DNA of 64,000 bases from contig NC_087065.1 in the NCBI RefSeq assembly GCF_963678635.1, positions 45,605,919-45,669,918 of the forward strand, in the 5' to 3' direction. Both the position numbers and the translations under genes were made by a program. Source of the stretch: Symsagittifera roscoffensis. Lineage: Eukaryota; Xenacoelomorpha; Acoela; Convolutidae. Positions 48,501-60,500 of this stretch are shown one piece after another; the stretch's first letter is position 1; every line of letters begins with the position of its first letter. The notes under the pieces were generated by a model, which saw nothing but the letters and a program-made list of their open reading frames with translations, was not told where the DNA came from and did not search any database.

Positions 48501-51500
48501 GGGAAGTAGAGTAGTTGAACAAATCTTTAAGCGCGTATATAAATAGGTTTAATTACTTTAAGATTTTATTTGGTTAAGCAACAAGGGGAAATCTGTTTAT
48601 TCATACTCCGCCCTCAATTTCTACTTATTGTTCCGACTTTCGATAAGAAAGTAACGGAATATTTGTGCTCGGGGTGGGTTTTTTTTTCTTCAGACAAATT
48701 TCGACTTTTTAACTAGCCATTTTTGACGGAATTTTTTTATATCATTCGAAAGGTATTGTTGTCCTGAGCTCGAATTCGAAAAGATATTTCACCTGTGATC
48801 ATTTTTCGTAAAGTTTCGGGGGTTTAAAGATTGCCATTTTGGCCAATTTGGGACAATTAATGCGCGATATATTTCCGTCTTAAAATCGTTTCAAATTAAT
48901 CCGTCTTAAAATCGTTCCAAATTGGTTGAAAGAAGCTTATTTGCCATAATTGATTTGTTACAAGGAGCTAAATCTATCTTTTTGTACTTTATATGGCGTG
49001 TGGGGGGATGATTTTCATAAAAAATTTCAAATTTTAGAAAAAAAGCTTTTCATTTTATTTTATTGCAATTAATTTTTTAATGTTTTTACTGCTCCATAAA
49101 CCTTAAAAGGCAGTCGGAACATTCAGGGCTTCGCCCTGATACGAGCAGTCTTGTTGCTTTAAGTTTCGCTTTTTCTTGCTCTACTTTTGTTTCTTTGCTT
49201 TGAATGATGAGGGCATCTTGCAAGGTACCTACAAGTGTTCTTGGTATTAAATAGACACAAACTTTTTCAAAAGAAATCGAAAAAAAAACGAAACACTTCT
49301 TGAAACATCTTTTTGTTTTCACTCCCCCATATGCAAAAATTGTCGTGACTCAGAGATGTACTTTTATCTGGTTGTGTTTTGCTGAGACAAAAAAACTGTG
49401 AAATTATATTTGCACCAAAATGAAAAATCGGTCCCATTTGTACCAAAATTGTTCAACTCGATTTCTGATTGGCCGAATTGTGAGCCAACGATTTATTTTA
49501 TGTCTTGTCTGCTGTTAAAACAGCCGAAACTAAACAGCAAAATGATGACCACCGCAGTCGCGCCAACGTGCTGCGAACTTGCCAACAAATGGTAGGACTA
49601 TATATAAAAAAAATTAGAGCCGGTTATCACCGACGACCTTAAGCCAAGGGCTTAAAATAGTCGGTTTAGTAGTCTTTGGCCAATTGAACACTTTTGGTAA
49701 AAAAGCAATTGACTTTTTGTTTTGCAACAAATTAGACTGATTTTCCATCTTGGTACAGGTAAATACCCACAAAGAAAACGTGCTTCAATTGAAATAAATT
49801 CTTAGTCAGAATAATTAACCGCCTACGCTACAAAAAAATAGATGCAATGAAATATAGCTCGCATTAATTATCCCCATTGGCTAAATTTGCTCTTGTTAAA
49901 CCCTCCTAGCTTTTCAAAAATTGACCGCAAGGTTAATGAAGGAATAATGATTTTGCAGAGAGCGTTAATATTAAAACTTAAAGTGTTATTCAGAGAGACG
50001 AATTGGTCTAAAAATTCACATAAGCACATACATTTGTCCAACTTCCTATCTAATTGAATTGCAAAGGACAAAAAATATTGAAAATTACTTGAGTTAGTTA
50101 CTACTTGCTTAGTCAGACTAACTTCATCCCACAACAAATTTGAATTTTCGATGCAGAGCTCAAGGTCAATTTTCGAAACTAATTGGAATTTATATCTTTA
50201 AAAATTGGTTGCTGTACCTGAGGATCTTCTCATTTACTTTGTTTTAGCTTTTGTGATTTTAATCATAGAGCGAAACAAAACTGCTCGTATCTCGGAAAAA
50301 CCTTGAATGTTGCTACGGCCGTTTAATTGGTCTCAATTGTTTTTTTTGATAAACTAAGTATTGTTAAAATATGTTTCTTAGGGTGATTATTTGAAGCTTA
50401 AGAGTTACAATTTCAGTCGTGTATGGAATTATTAAAACCAATTCTAGTAGCATCTTAAACTACAGCCTAAACAAAGTTATGACCCTACTTATATCGAGCG
50501 AAAAGTTTTCTGAAGATACAAAAAAAGTAGAATAAAAGGTAACAAGATTTCCTATATCAGAAAAAAGACCGGAATGTTTTAGCTTTAGATTCTTGTGCCT
50601 TTGTTCAATTTTCTCAAAAATATTTTTTGCTTTTTTAACAATCTTTGCCTTAATGTAAGCTACATAGGGATATAATTAGCATCCAATGACACGTTATTTG
50701 GATCAATCAGCCTGTCTGTTTGAGCCCGATTTTTCTCCACTTTTACGACGCTTCATAGAATACTGGATTGTTTTGCGCATTATTTTTCCAAAAATGCCGT
50801 TTTAAACCGTCTTAACCTTATTAAAAGCAATCATTGGTGAAATAAAGCTGTGGATTTATGATAAAAACATCATTTTTGACAATATTGATCTATAATTTTT
50901 GGTCGAAACTGGGTATTTCATCATAAAAAATTTTTCCCAGAACAATATTTAACAACACTACGTAATTGAACGCTTTTTGCACCGATTTCTCGGATCAAAA
51001 TTGTTGCAGTTCAATTTTTGTGAAAATTGAGCGTCTTTTTAGCTCAGCAATGACCAATAAATTGATAACAAAACAAACTCTGCAGTCGTTTTTGAAATGA
51101 TTTTTTTTCGCGCCTTAGTTATCTAAAACTGTTTTTCAAGCCCTCATAATTTTATGAAAAACGAAGGTGAAATAAAGCTCTAGATGTATGCTCAAGGCAT
51201 TATATTGGACAAAATTAGTCTGGCTTCTCGGAAAAATCCTAGAACACTACCATAGGACTGTATGTATCATGTCACTACTTATCTGGAGTGCAAGCCACAA
51301 TTTTAAACTTGAAAGTGAAAAAAGCAGTTCATTCTACCACGCAAATGATTGCTTTCAGCCTCAACTTATTGGATCAAAATTGTTGCACATCAAAATGTTT
51401 GGGAACAAATTTTTCGGAACCTAACCTGTCTCAGAAATTGTTCCATAATGAAAAAAGACTTAAATGATTTTTTGAAAATTGTTTATCATTTTTTTTCAAA

Positions 51501-54500
51501 ACAATGACCCATTAAATGAATCAATAAGCGTGCCTCAATTAAAATTTTAAAAAATGTTGGGCCTTTTTTAAAATTAACTCCCATGTTTAAGCCCCAATAA
51601 CTTTTCAAGAAATAATCAAAGGTGACATAGAGCTTTGAATTGATACTCAAAGCATCATTTTGGACAAAATTTAATTTTTTTTTAGAATTTTGGACGAAAC
51701 CGGGTATATTAATATAAGACTATATATCCCATGACTAATAGCGATGAATGAGATCATCCTTTTAAACTTGAAGAGTGACAAATGAATTTATATAATTGTT
51801 AAGCTATATAGAATTTTCAGCGTAACCGAAGCAAAATATTTAAAAAAAGTATCACTATTTACTAATAAAAATATCAAAAACAATCTAGACTTCTGCCAAT
51901 TTTTGTTTGCTGCAGTTTATTTCCGGAAAAACTGGGCCACCATTTTTTCACGGAGTTGAATACCTTTTGCTTTATTTTTGGATCAAAAGGTTGCAAATCA
52001 AATTTTTGTGAGAAATGAGCGTCTTTTTTTTGGCCAGCAAGGTTGAAGAATTTTTAACATAACATTTTCTAAAGGTTGTTTTATTCTTTTTCAAAAGCCT
52101 TGATCCCAATATAAGCTACACAGTGTTATACTTAGCATCTAATTACACCTTATCTGGATTAGTTAGCAGGCCTCATTTAAGTTGAATTTTTGAGCCAGAT
52201 TTTTCTCCATTTCCAACGTTTTCATAATAAACTGCTTTGTTTTGCCCATCAAACATAAATTGACATTTTTATTGCTTCAAATTTTTTTTACAAAAAATGA
52301 TAAATGGTGAAATAAAGTTTTGGTTTATGCTCAAAGCATCATTTCGGACGACATTGGTAAAAAATACCATCGCTCTTCTTAAGAGTTTTTCATAGAGAGC
52401 TATTCATTTTGTTTCAAATAACTGACAACACTTTCGTTTTCAACCCAGTTTTTCCAAAACTCAACAGGCTTTTGAATTAAAATTGAAAAACTTTCTTTTG
52501 ATGATTTGAGATTGTGATCTATGTTAATTTGGCTATTTGAAGTAATCACTAGCTGTATTGCCGGGAGTAACTTTTGCCGCAAATTTAGGTATTGATAAAG
52601 CTTAGTATATGGTGTGCGTGTTGGGTTGACAAGAGCCCGTTTTGCGACCAAACTTAAATTTCAAAGATTTAAGAGCAAATATTTTAACAAGGAACTCTAC
52701 TTTTTGATTGAATTAATGGTGATACAAGGTTTGATTTTCTAACATACTGCAAAAATTATGTTCAAACTACAAAGTATTAATCAGATTTTGTTTAAGTAAC
52801 ACCTAAACATCCGACAACATTAGTTTTTGCAAAAAGAAAATTTAAACAAAAAACTGATTTTTTGTATGTTTTTTTTTACCTTTTCGGAGTTTTGTCGTTT
52901 TTGATTCTGCGAAAAAGGAATGAAATTCAACTTGGAGGAACAACCTAATTATGGATTCATTAGCTGACTATATTGGCTCATTAAGATATCTTCATCTCAA
53001 AGACAAAAATGATAGGTGACTCTTCGCTCTTTGCTCTAAATTAGCATGATAAAATGGAAAATACCAATTTTTAGTACCAATTGGTCCAGGGCTCACAAAA
53101 TCATAAAACGATTTATTAGTTGACTTTATTTGACGTTTTTTGTCGTTTCTGACTCCTTGCGGAACCAAAACCTACACGAAGTCTTAATTCCTTTCCAATT
53201 CATTGTTTGATCAGTATCAATCAATGGTTTGGTCAGTAGCTATTTTCATCTATCATTCAAACTGTACTTATTGCTTTTCTCGAACTTCTGTATATAACAT
53301 ATTAGAAGGATGAAAAAAATCAGTTAGTCAGTTAGTGTTTACAATAGCTACAGGATTTAAACTACCCGGGTTGACCAAAACTTCTTATCATACAATTTCC
53401 ATATCTGAAAAACTTCTTGCCATACAGTTTACATAAAATTCCATACGTATAGAAAGTTGTATGAAATCTCTATGATAATCATTTTTCCATACATGAAAAA
53501 TATATGAGAAGTGTTTTTCCATAAACCAAAAAGCTGATTTTTTCTTAATTTAATTTCTGAAAAATTTTGGGTTGTGTTCGTAACCAAACGCAACTGACAA
53601 TGAACTTGGCTTACTCAAAGCACCAAAAGTCGGACGGTTTTGCCTTTACAATGCATAGAGAACGACCTGAAATTTCTTAGACGTGTCTTTCACTAATGAT
53701 ATAAAGAAAGAAACCAACTTTCAATTTTTGGCGAAATTTTTCAACAATGATTATTTTCAAAAATTGAAATTTAAAATTATCAGACATTGATCAAGACATT
53801 CATAAACAAGCCGAATAAAAAAAAATGAAACTTTCTTTGCTTTTGAAAAAAATACTGTAAAAAAATGCAATATTAGTGTATCCAGGACTTTGTTATGCAC
53901 TAAAAAAATGCAAAAAAAAAGTTTTTAGAAAATGTTTGTTTGAGTACAAACTTCGATTTGCGTTTGAAAACCAAGCAAAAAATTTGAGGCAATTTCAAAA
54001 TACTCGGAAAAAATTTTGTGTTGCCATCAAAAAAATGCTAATCATACAATTTTCACATATGGGAATTGTCTGATGAGCGTTTTTTCAAAAAAAAAAACAA
54101 AAAAATTTTCTGTTTTTTCATCATCAGATCATTTTATTAGTATCAAACAGCCGCAGAAAATAAATTAGATCTTTTTTCAACCATTTTTCGAAATTGTATG
54201 AAAATTGTATGACAAGCTTTTTCCATACATTTGATGTATGGAATTGTATGATAAGCATTTTTGGTTTATGGAGGTCAACCCGGGTAGTCAAGTTAGCTCA
54301 CAAATTGAGAAAAAATTATAGCTTCAACTATCAATAATTTACATGACAATACTTAATAGAACTTAAAAGTCTTGATTCATGTTCAGAATTTTCTCAAAAT
54401 CAAATAAAATTAATAGCCTGGAATCAAATCCCCTATTTTTAAATTGAAAATTTGCGAAAATTGCTCCTAAATTTAAAGTGAATGATTAGAGTAACCCAAT

Positions 54501-57500
54501 GATAAATAACAATATGAAGTAAATTATTTTATATTTTAAAAACTGCCTGGAGTTAAGTCAAAACTAATATGCTGCAGTTTAAGTCGGGGGAAAATTGTTG
54601 CCTACCTTTTAAAACTGAATGCTATTTGCCTCAATTTTCGATCAAAATCAAATCGATTTTTTTTTGTGAAAAAGGAGCGTCTTCTTCAGCCTAAAATTGC
54701 TCAAGATAATTGAATCGAATCAGTTTTTTTATTTAGCAAAATTTGACGCAAATTTTTTATATCATCTGAGAATTATTTTTGTATTGAGCCCAAATGATCA
54801 AATGTAAAAAAAATTTGGCTTCTCAGCTTTGACTTCTAAAAGTTTGTTATTGGACTTTTTTGATACCATCTGAAAAAAGTGTCGTTTAGAGCACACAATT
54901 TTCAAATCTGATCTTTAACAAAAATTCAAAAGCTTGGTTTTTAACTACTTTGCCTACTATAATTCAAGTGGGGATAAAGAAAATCCTAAATCATTCGTTC
55001 TACTAAAGCGTGAGCTACAAATTAAATCCTTCCAAATTGATGCAAAGCAAGCAATTGGCTTTTAATAGTATTTTAAACACACAAAAAATGTATCAATTAA
55101 GGCTATTGATAGCTTATGGGGGATAAAAATGAGACTTTTTTCTTTCAAGTGTCTTTCAAAAGTTTCCCATTTCTTCGAACATTTAACAATATTAATGTGA
55201 ACAACATGCTTTTGACAAGAAAGGCAGGGATCAGGCTTTTGCTTTGCTATACGAGCAGTCTTGTTGATCGAACTTTTGAAGAAAGTCATTGAATACTTAT
55301 GCACGTGGTGTTTTTTTTGTCTCCGGAGCAATTTTGTTGTTTTGATTAGCCGTTTTTGACGAGATTATCTTGTATCTTCCTAACGGTACTGATGTATTCA
55401 ATCAAATAAAGAGGGGAATTTAACTTGTGATCTTTTTTGCAAAGTTGTTGAAGTTTGGCCAATTTGTGCTATTTATTTATTTCGTGCTATTAAAAAGTGA
55501 GATGCACGCTTGAAACCGTTTCAAAATTAAATTGCTTTCGTTTGATTCCGTGAAAACCGTACCAGAATTCAAAATTATGTCATTTTGTGTCTTACAAAGA
55601 ATGGGGGTAGGGTGGTTGAACTAAAGTAAAAATGAAAGAAAGTGATTTTTTTTCTAAATTCCTTCCAATTATTTGATAATTTGACAGTTTTTTTCTATGA
55701 ATTTAAATGATAGCCGGATCTTTTAGGCCTTCGACTTGATACAACTAGTCCTGTTGTTCTAGCTTTTGAAAAATATACGTGAAGATGAAATATTTGCGCC
55801 TCGAGTTTTTTTTTGGAGACACTTCTCGACTTTTTAACTAACAATTTTTGACGAAATTTTTTCATACAAAAGCATATTTTAGTGGTGATTGTTTGTAAAG
55901 TTATGGAGGCTCCAAGATTGCCAATTAGGCCAAATTTTGAAAATTAAAGCGACACACAATTTTTCCTATTAACTTTTACTCGGAAACTAAATCCATCCTG
56001 GAAATTGCTCCAAATTGAATTGAGGAATAATTTTTTGATAGATTTAACTCTTTGCTATATGTTAAATTGATCACTTTGAACAACAAAAAGTTTGCGGGGG
56101 ATTGTTTTTGCAATACACCTTAAAAGGATGTCGGAACCTTTGTTTGAGTGATCAAAGCTAACGCGAAAAATTACAAACATTTGAGAGGTTTTTTTAATGA
56201 GACGCTTTCTCATCAAACATTTTTATCATTATGATCGATTTTTGTTGCAAATTTAGGAGGGACGGAAAGGGACGTTAATTGAATCAAAGAGAGTCAATTA
56301 AAATCAGCAAAAAAAGAAAAACAGAAAAAAAAATTATGAAAATTTTTATATGATGTAACGCGCATTAAGCCAAAAGCAACTTCTATCCGTGAAACTGCAG
56401 TGCGGGAGGTTACTGAACGCGTGACTGAAAGATTTATGGCATGGGATCAGTTGTTTTTTTTTTCAGCCGATTTTGAAAACCTAGTAAAAAGCTACCAGGA
56501 GGTTGGGGTGTGGTAAAATTTTCAAACCATATTTTTGTTATTGGCATTCTAAAAGTTTTCAAAATGTTTTCTCGATGTCAAGAAAAAAATATGGAGAATG
56601 TTGAGTTTGTTTTTCTTTTCAGACACATGGAAGAATTTGACGAACAGCTTAACCCTCCATATTTATGTTTGCTCGCTGTTTTGAGTTTTTTACCGCTTTC
56701 TTACGCACTTTTCACCTAAATCCCTAGCCCTCTATTATAGCAGGAAACTACAACAACCATTTCTCAAAAAAAACTTTCTTTATTTTTAGAAATGTTTTGC
56801 TTCTTTCAATTTGGTCGAAACTTTTTTGCTACTTGTGCAGCAACCCGTTTTTTGTTATTCTAAATAACAATTAGAAAACAACATCAATTTTCAACTTTTC
56901 GTTTCATTATGTAAGAGTAGCCATTTTCCTTGTTTTGCATAACTAAAATTGTCCCTTGATATTATCATTCATTTTGATTAAAAGGCAAATAATTTTGCAT
57001 TTGCCACTTTGCCGCTTTGCGTGTTTCCCTATATACATTAACGAAAACGCCAGTAATTCAATTTCATAAAGGCAGTTTTTCGAATAATGTTGTTCCGACT
57101 TTCGAAGAAAGTGCGGAATACCTATGCTTCGTGTGATTTTTTTAACTAGTTGGTTTTTGACTTGTTAACAAAACTTTTTTGATGGCTTTAAAAAAAACAT
57201 CTGAGAGAAATTGTTATCTTAAACTCAATTTTGAATAAACCATTTTTCGTAAAGTTACAAGTATTTGAGATAATTAAGGTTCGATATATTGCGTACTTAT
57301 AACACGCGCAGGACGCAAATTAATGCGTTTCAAATTGAATTGAGGCTAGCAATTTAATCCTTTTATCACAATACGAGGCGCTAAATACCCCTTATATTTT
57401 ACATAGCGTTTGAGGGGATTAAAATGAAGAAAAAAGGAAAAAAAATCCCTTCTTTTATCTCACTTATTTTTCAGCTATTCAACCATTTTTTTTTCAACTG

Positions 57501-60500
57501 GCCTTAAATGCAGTCGGAACATTCAGGGCTTTGTCCTGATCTACGAGCACCCTTGTTTGCTGTATTGCGGTCTGTTCAATAGTGCAAGAGAGGTCTGGTT
57601 GTCACTGTTTTATCCGAGAGAGAGCTAAAATTGATCAAATATAATGAGAAGTAGAAAAACTGTTATGCAAGTAGCACAAAATAACTGATCACAGTTTTTG
57701 CAGCGATTTTAAAATAAATTAGTAAAATTGTTGGTTTTTTGTTTCAACTACGCGCTAGATATGTGAGGAAACGATTAAAACTGCAAAATTTATAAAAAAC
57801 GCGCAAGTTACAGAAAACAAGGTATTGGGCAACTTTTGGTCCAACTTTTTATGTTAAATGAGGGGATTACTGTTCACCTTTGGCGAAATTGGGTTGAAGA
57901 TTAACATCGTGTAAAATTAGTTGCAAGTACTAACCAGACAACGGCTCTCTTCTCTTAAATCAGTACACGATGCCACAGGTCCGTGCTTTGAAGTACGATT
58001 GCGCTTGATCACCTGGTTTTGCGTAGAAAAAAAACACCCTGGGCCAAAATTCTTTCTCACCCACAGGGGGTGATTGAAACACGAACTGAAATTTATTTTC
58101 TTGACCAAATTTGAAAAAATGGAAGTTTTTCTACTATTTTGACCAAGTCTATTTTCAATTTAAATTTTGAGAAACAATTATTATTGGCTTTTTTTGTCTT
58201 GACAGGTTTTTTTTGAAAAAAAATTGCTTAAATTTTATTCAATTTTTGTGAGCAATTTCTGTAATATTTTGTATCTTTGATTTACTTCAAACACTACAAA
58301 AGTAAAGGATGCAGCTTGAAACTGGAATCCAATTGGACAGACAGCTTACTGCAGTTTTTTTATTGATCTTTTCAATTAGCCTGCAAAATATATTAAAGGC
58401 CAGCGTTGCTGTATTTTAAAAATTTTCAATTTTCTGCTTTTTATGGAAGCCTAACAAAGAAGTTTCATCTAGGGTCAGGTTGTGTTCGATAATTTTTCCG
58501 AAAACAAATTTATCGTAATTTTTTCAGGCTCAAAGTTTGACTTGACCTATTTTTTCTTCATAATTTGACACTGCTTCTGAAACAAACGAAAAAATATCTT
58601 TCATCTTTTTATTTGTGATATCGGATGAGTTAACCAAGAAAAAACACCTTGTAAGTTAATCAATGATTTACAAATACCCTGTACAATTTTTGCTGTAAAA
58701 ATAAGCAAAAAAAATAAAACTCATTAGCCATTTTGAACTCACAGGTTATTTGTATAATTTTCATATCATTGTTTTTTTTTTACATTTCTTCATCACTTTA
58801 TCATAAGTGTGTCTGTGATTTCTTTTAAAATTTTTTTCTATTGTTTCTAAAAATTGCTATGATAGCTTTTTTAAATCACAGGAGCGCGGCCTTCATTTTT
58901 AATATTACAAAAATCGATGGCCAAAAAATCTGTGAGAAGTAACGCCTCAAAAAATTCTCATTGTCAGTCGACTTGTTCTGCTTTCGATATTATACTAAAA
59001 CTTGCATGATAATCATTTCTTTTATATAATCTCAAGTTTTTAGCACTTCAATTAAATATACCTGTAGGGTTTCAACGAAGGGCTGATTTAGAGGTGAAGG
59101 GGATATGTCTTCCACGGGGATTCGACCCCCTCATATTTCAAAGAATGCCCTTTTGTACTACTTAACGATATTCAGTTTCACTTTTGGCGCCAATACATAA
59201 TATTTTGACGGTGAAAAAGGAGCCAACAAAACGTCACATTTGGTAATAAATTTCCCAAAAATGAGATTTTTTGCTAGTTTTTTTTTCATCAAAAGTTTGC
59301 AATTAGCGCGGAAATTATGGAAATATAGGGTCTTTATAGTAAGTTGGAAGACTTCGAGAAATTTAAAAACTAGCAGGATCACTAAAAATTAGTTCATCTA
59401 TTCAACTGCCGCTGATTTGAAAATTTTTTTATGTCTCGGGTTCACAAAAAGAGCAATTTTCATTAATAAAAAAAGATGTTCAATTTATTTTTCTTATAGA
59501 TAGAAGTTAAGATAATTTCAATAATTGCGGTATTAATTTCGCTAGCAAAAATGAGGAAGTAAATGGATTCACTTGTTTGCACTGATCCATGCCAGAAGCA
59601 ATCGCCAAAGCTTTTCAAATTCTTTTGCTGGTGACATAATTCTAAGGCTCTATATTTGCTTCAGTTTAAGCAGGGGCGGATCTAGGTTTTTCTCGAGGGG
59701 GGGGGGGTGGAATGTGGAACAGGCAAAACTTTGAAAAAACAGGCCAAAAAAGGCGTTTTTAGGCACTTTTTGTAAAATTTTGACCAAAAAATTGCATTTT
59801 TTCGGCGTGCGCTCGCCCCTCAATCTAATATATTTTGCGCCAAAGCCGCCTTTAGAAAAAATTTAGGGTCAGTCAAAAAAAGGATATCTCAAAATAGTAC
59901 AAAGGGGGACCCTTTGGGTCGGCAGGCGGTCGAATCCCTGAGGGCGAAAATGTCCGCTCCCCTCCCATTAACCTGCTGGTGAGTTTAAGTAAAAATTTGT
60001 TTTGAAAATGAAGCTTTTTTTAAATGCCCGGCTTTTCCGATGCAAAGTTGTATGATTAGTGTTTTTCCAATAGAGAAAACATATTTTTAATATTTTTTGT
60101 ATTATGTCGTAGAACACAACCAACATCCAAAATAGGTATCAAATGGGAAACTGATAGATTATACCGCAATCATAGAGCAGAACAAATTTCACTTTGAGAT
60201 ATACCAAGTACGTTAAACTATTGAATTCTCTGCAGTACGCCATGAAAAAAAATATCAATTTTTATATATATGTCTATAAAGCCTTCAACTCCAAAAAAAT
60301 AGATTGAGTGAAAATTATGGCCTATTCATGGACTTGCAAGAAAGCTTTAAGCGTGTGATTTTTGTTTATTCTGTGCAAAAAAGTTTTGCCGGGACCACGT
60401 TATTGGAAGTTTTTGCCTAAACAAGAAAATTTTTTGGAAAACCTTCAATTCAGTTTAGAATTGGTTTCGCGACTAAAATGAGAATTAATTTTTTTTCAAA

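Noticed and set aside
28396-49322. A seemingly conserved peptide (RQSEHSGLRPDTSSL) in minus-strand or plus-strand frames at 28396, 31309, 40171, 40643 and 49086
   Set aside because: It is the translated hairpin end of the HINE-like element, read in whichever frame happens to be open. The rest of each frame is not conserved.
56624-56719. Possible extra receptor tail exon (RHMEEFDEQLNPPYL and on to a stop) that would join exon K in phase
   Set aside because: The acceptor is good, but the encoded end is strongly hydrophobic, third positions are AT-rich and no donor is convincing. A phase match has a one-in-three chance.
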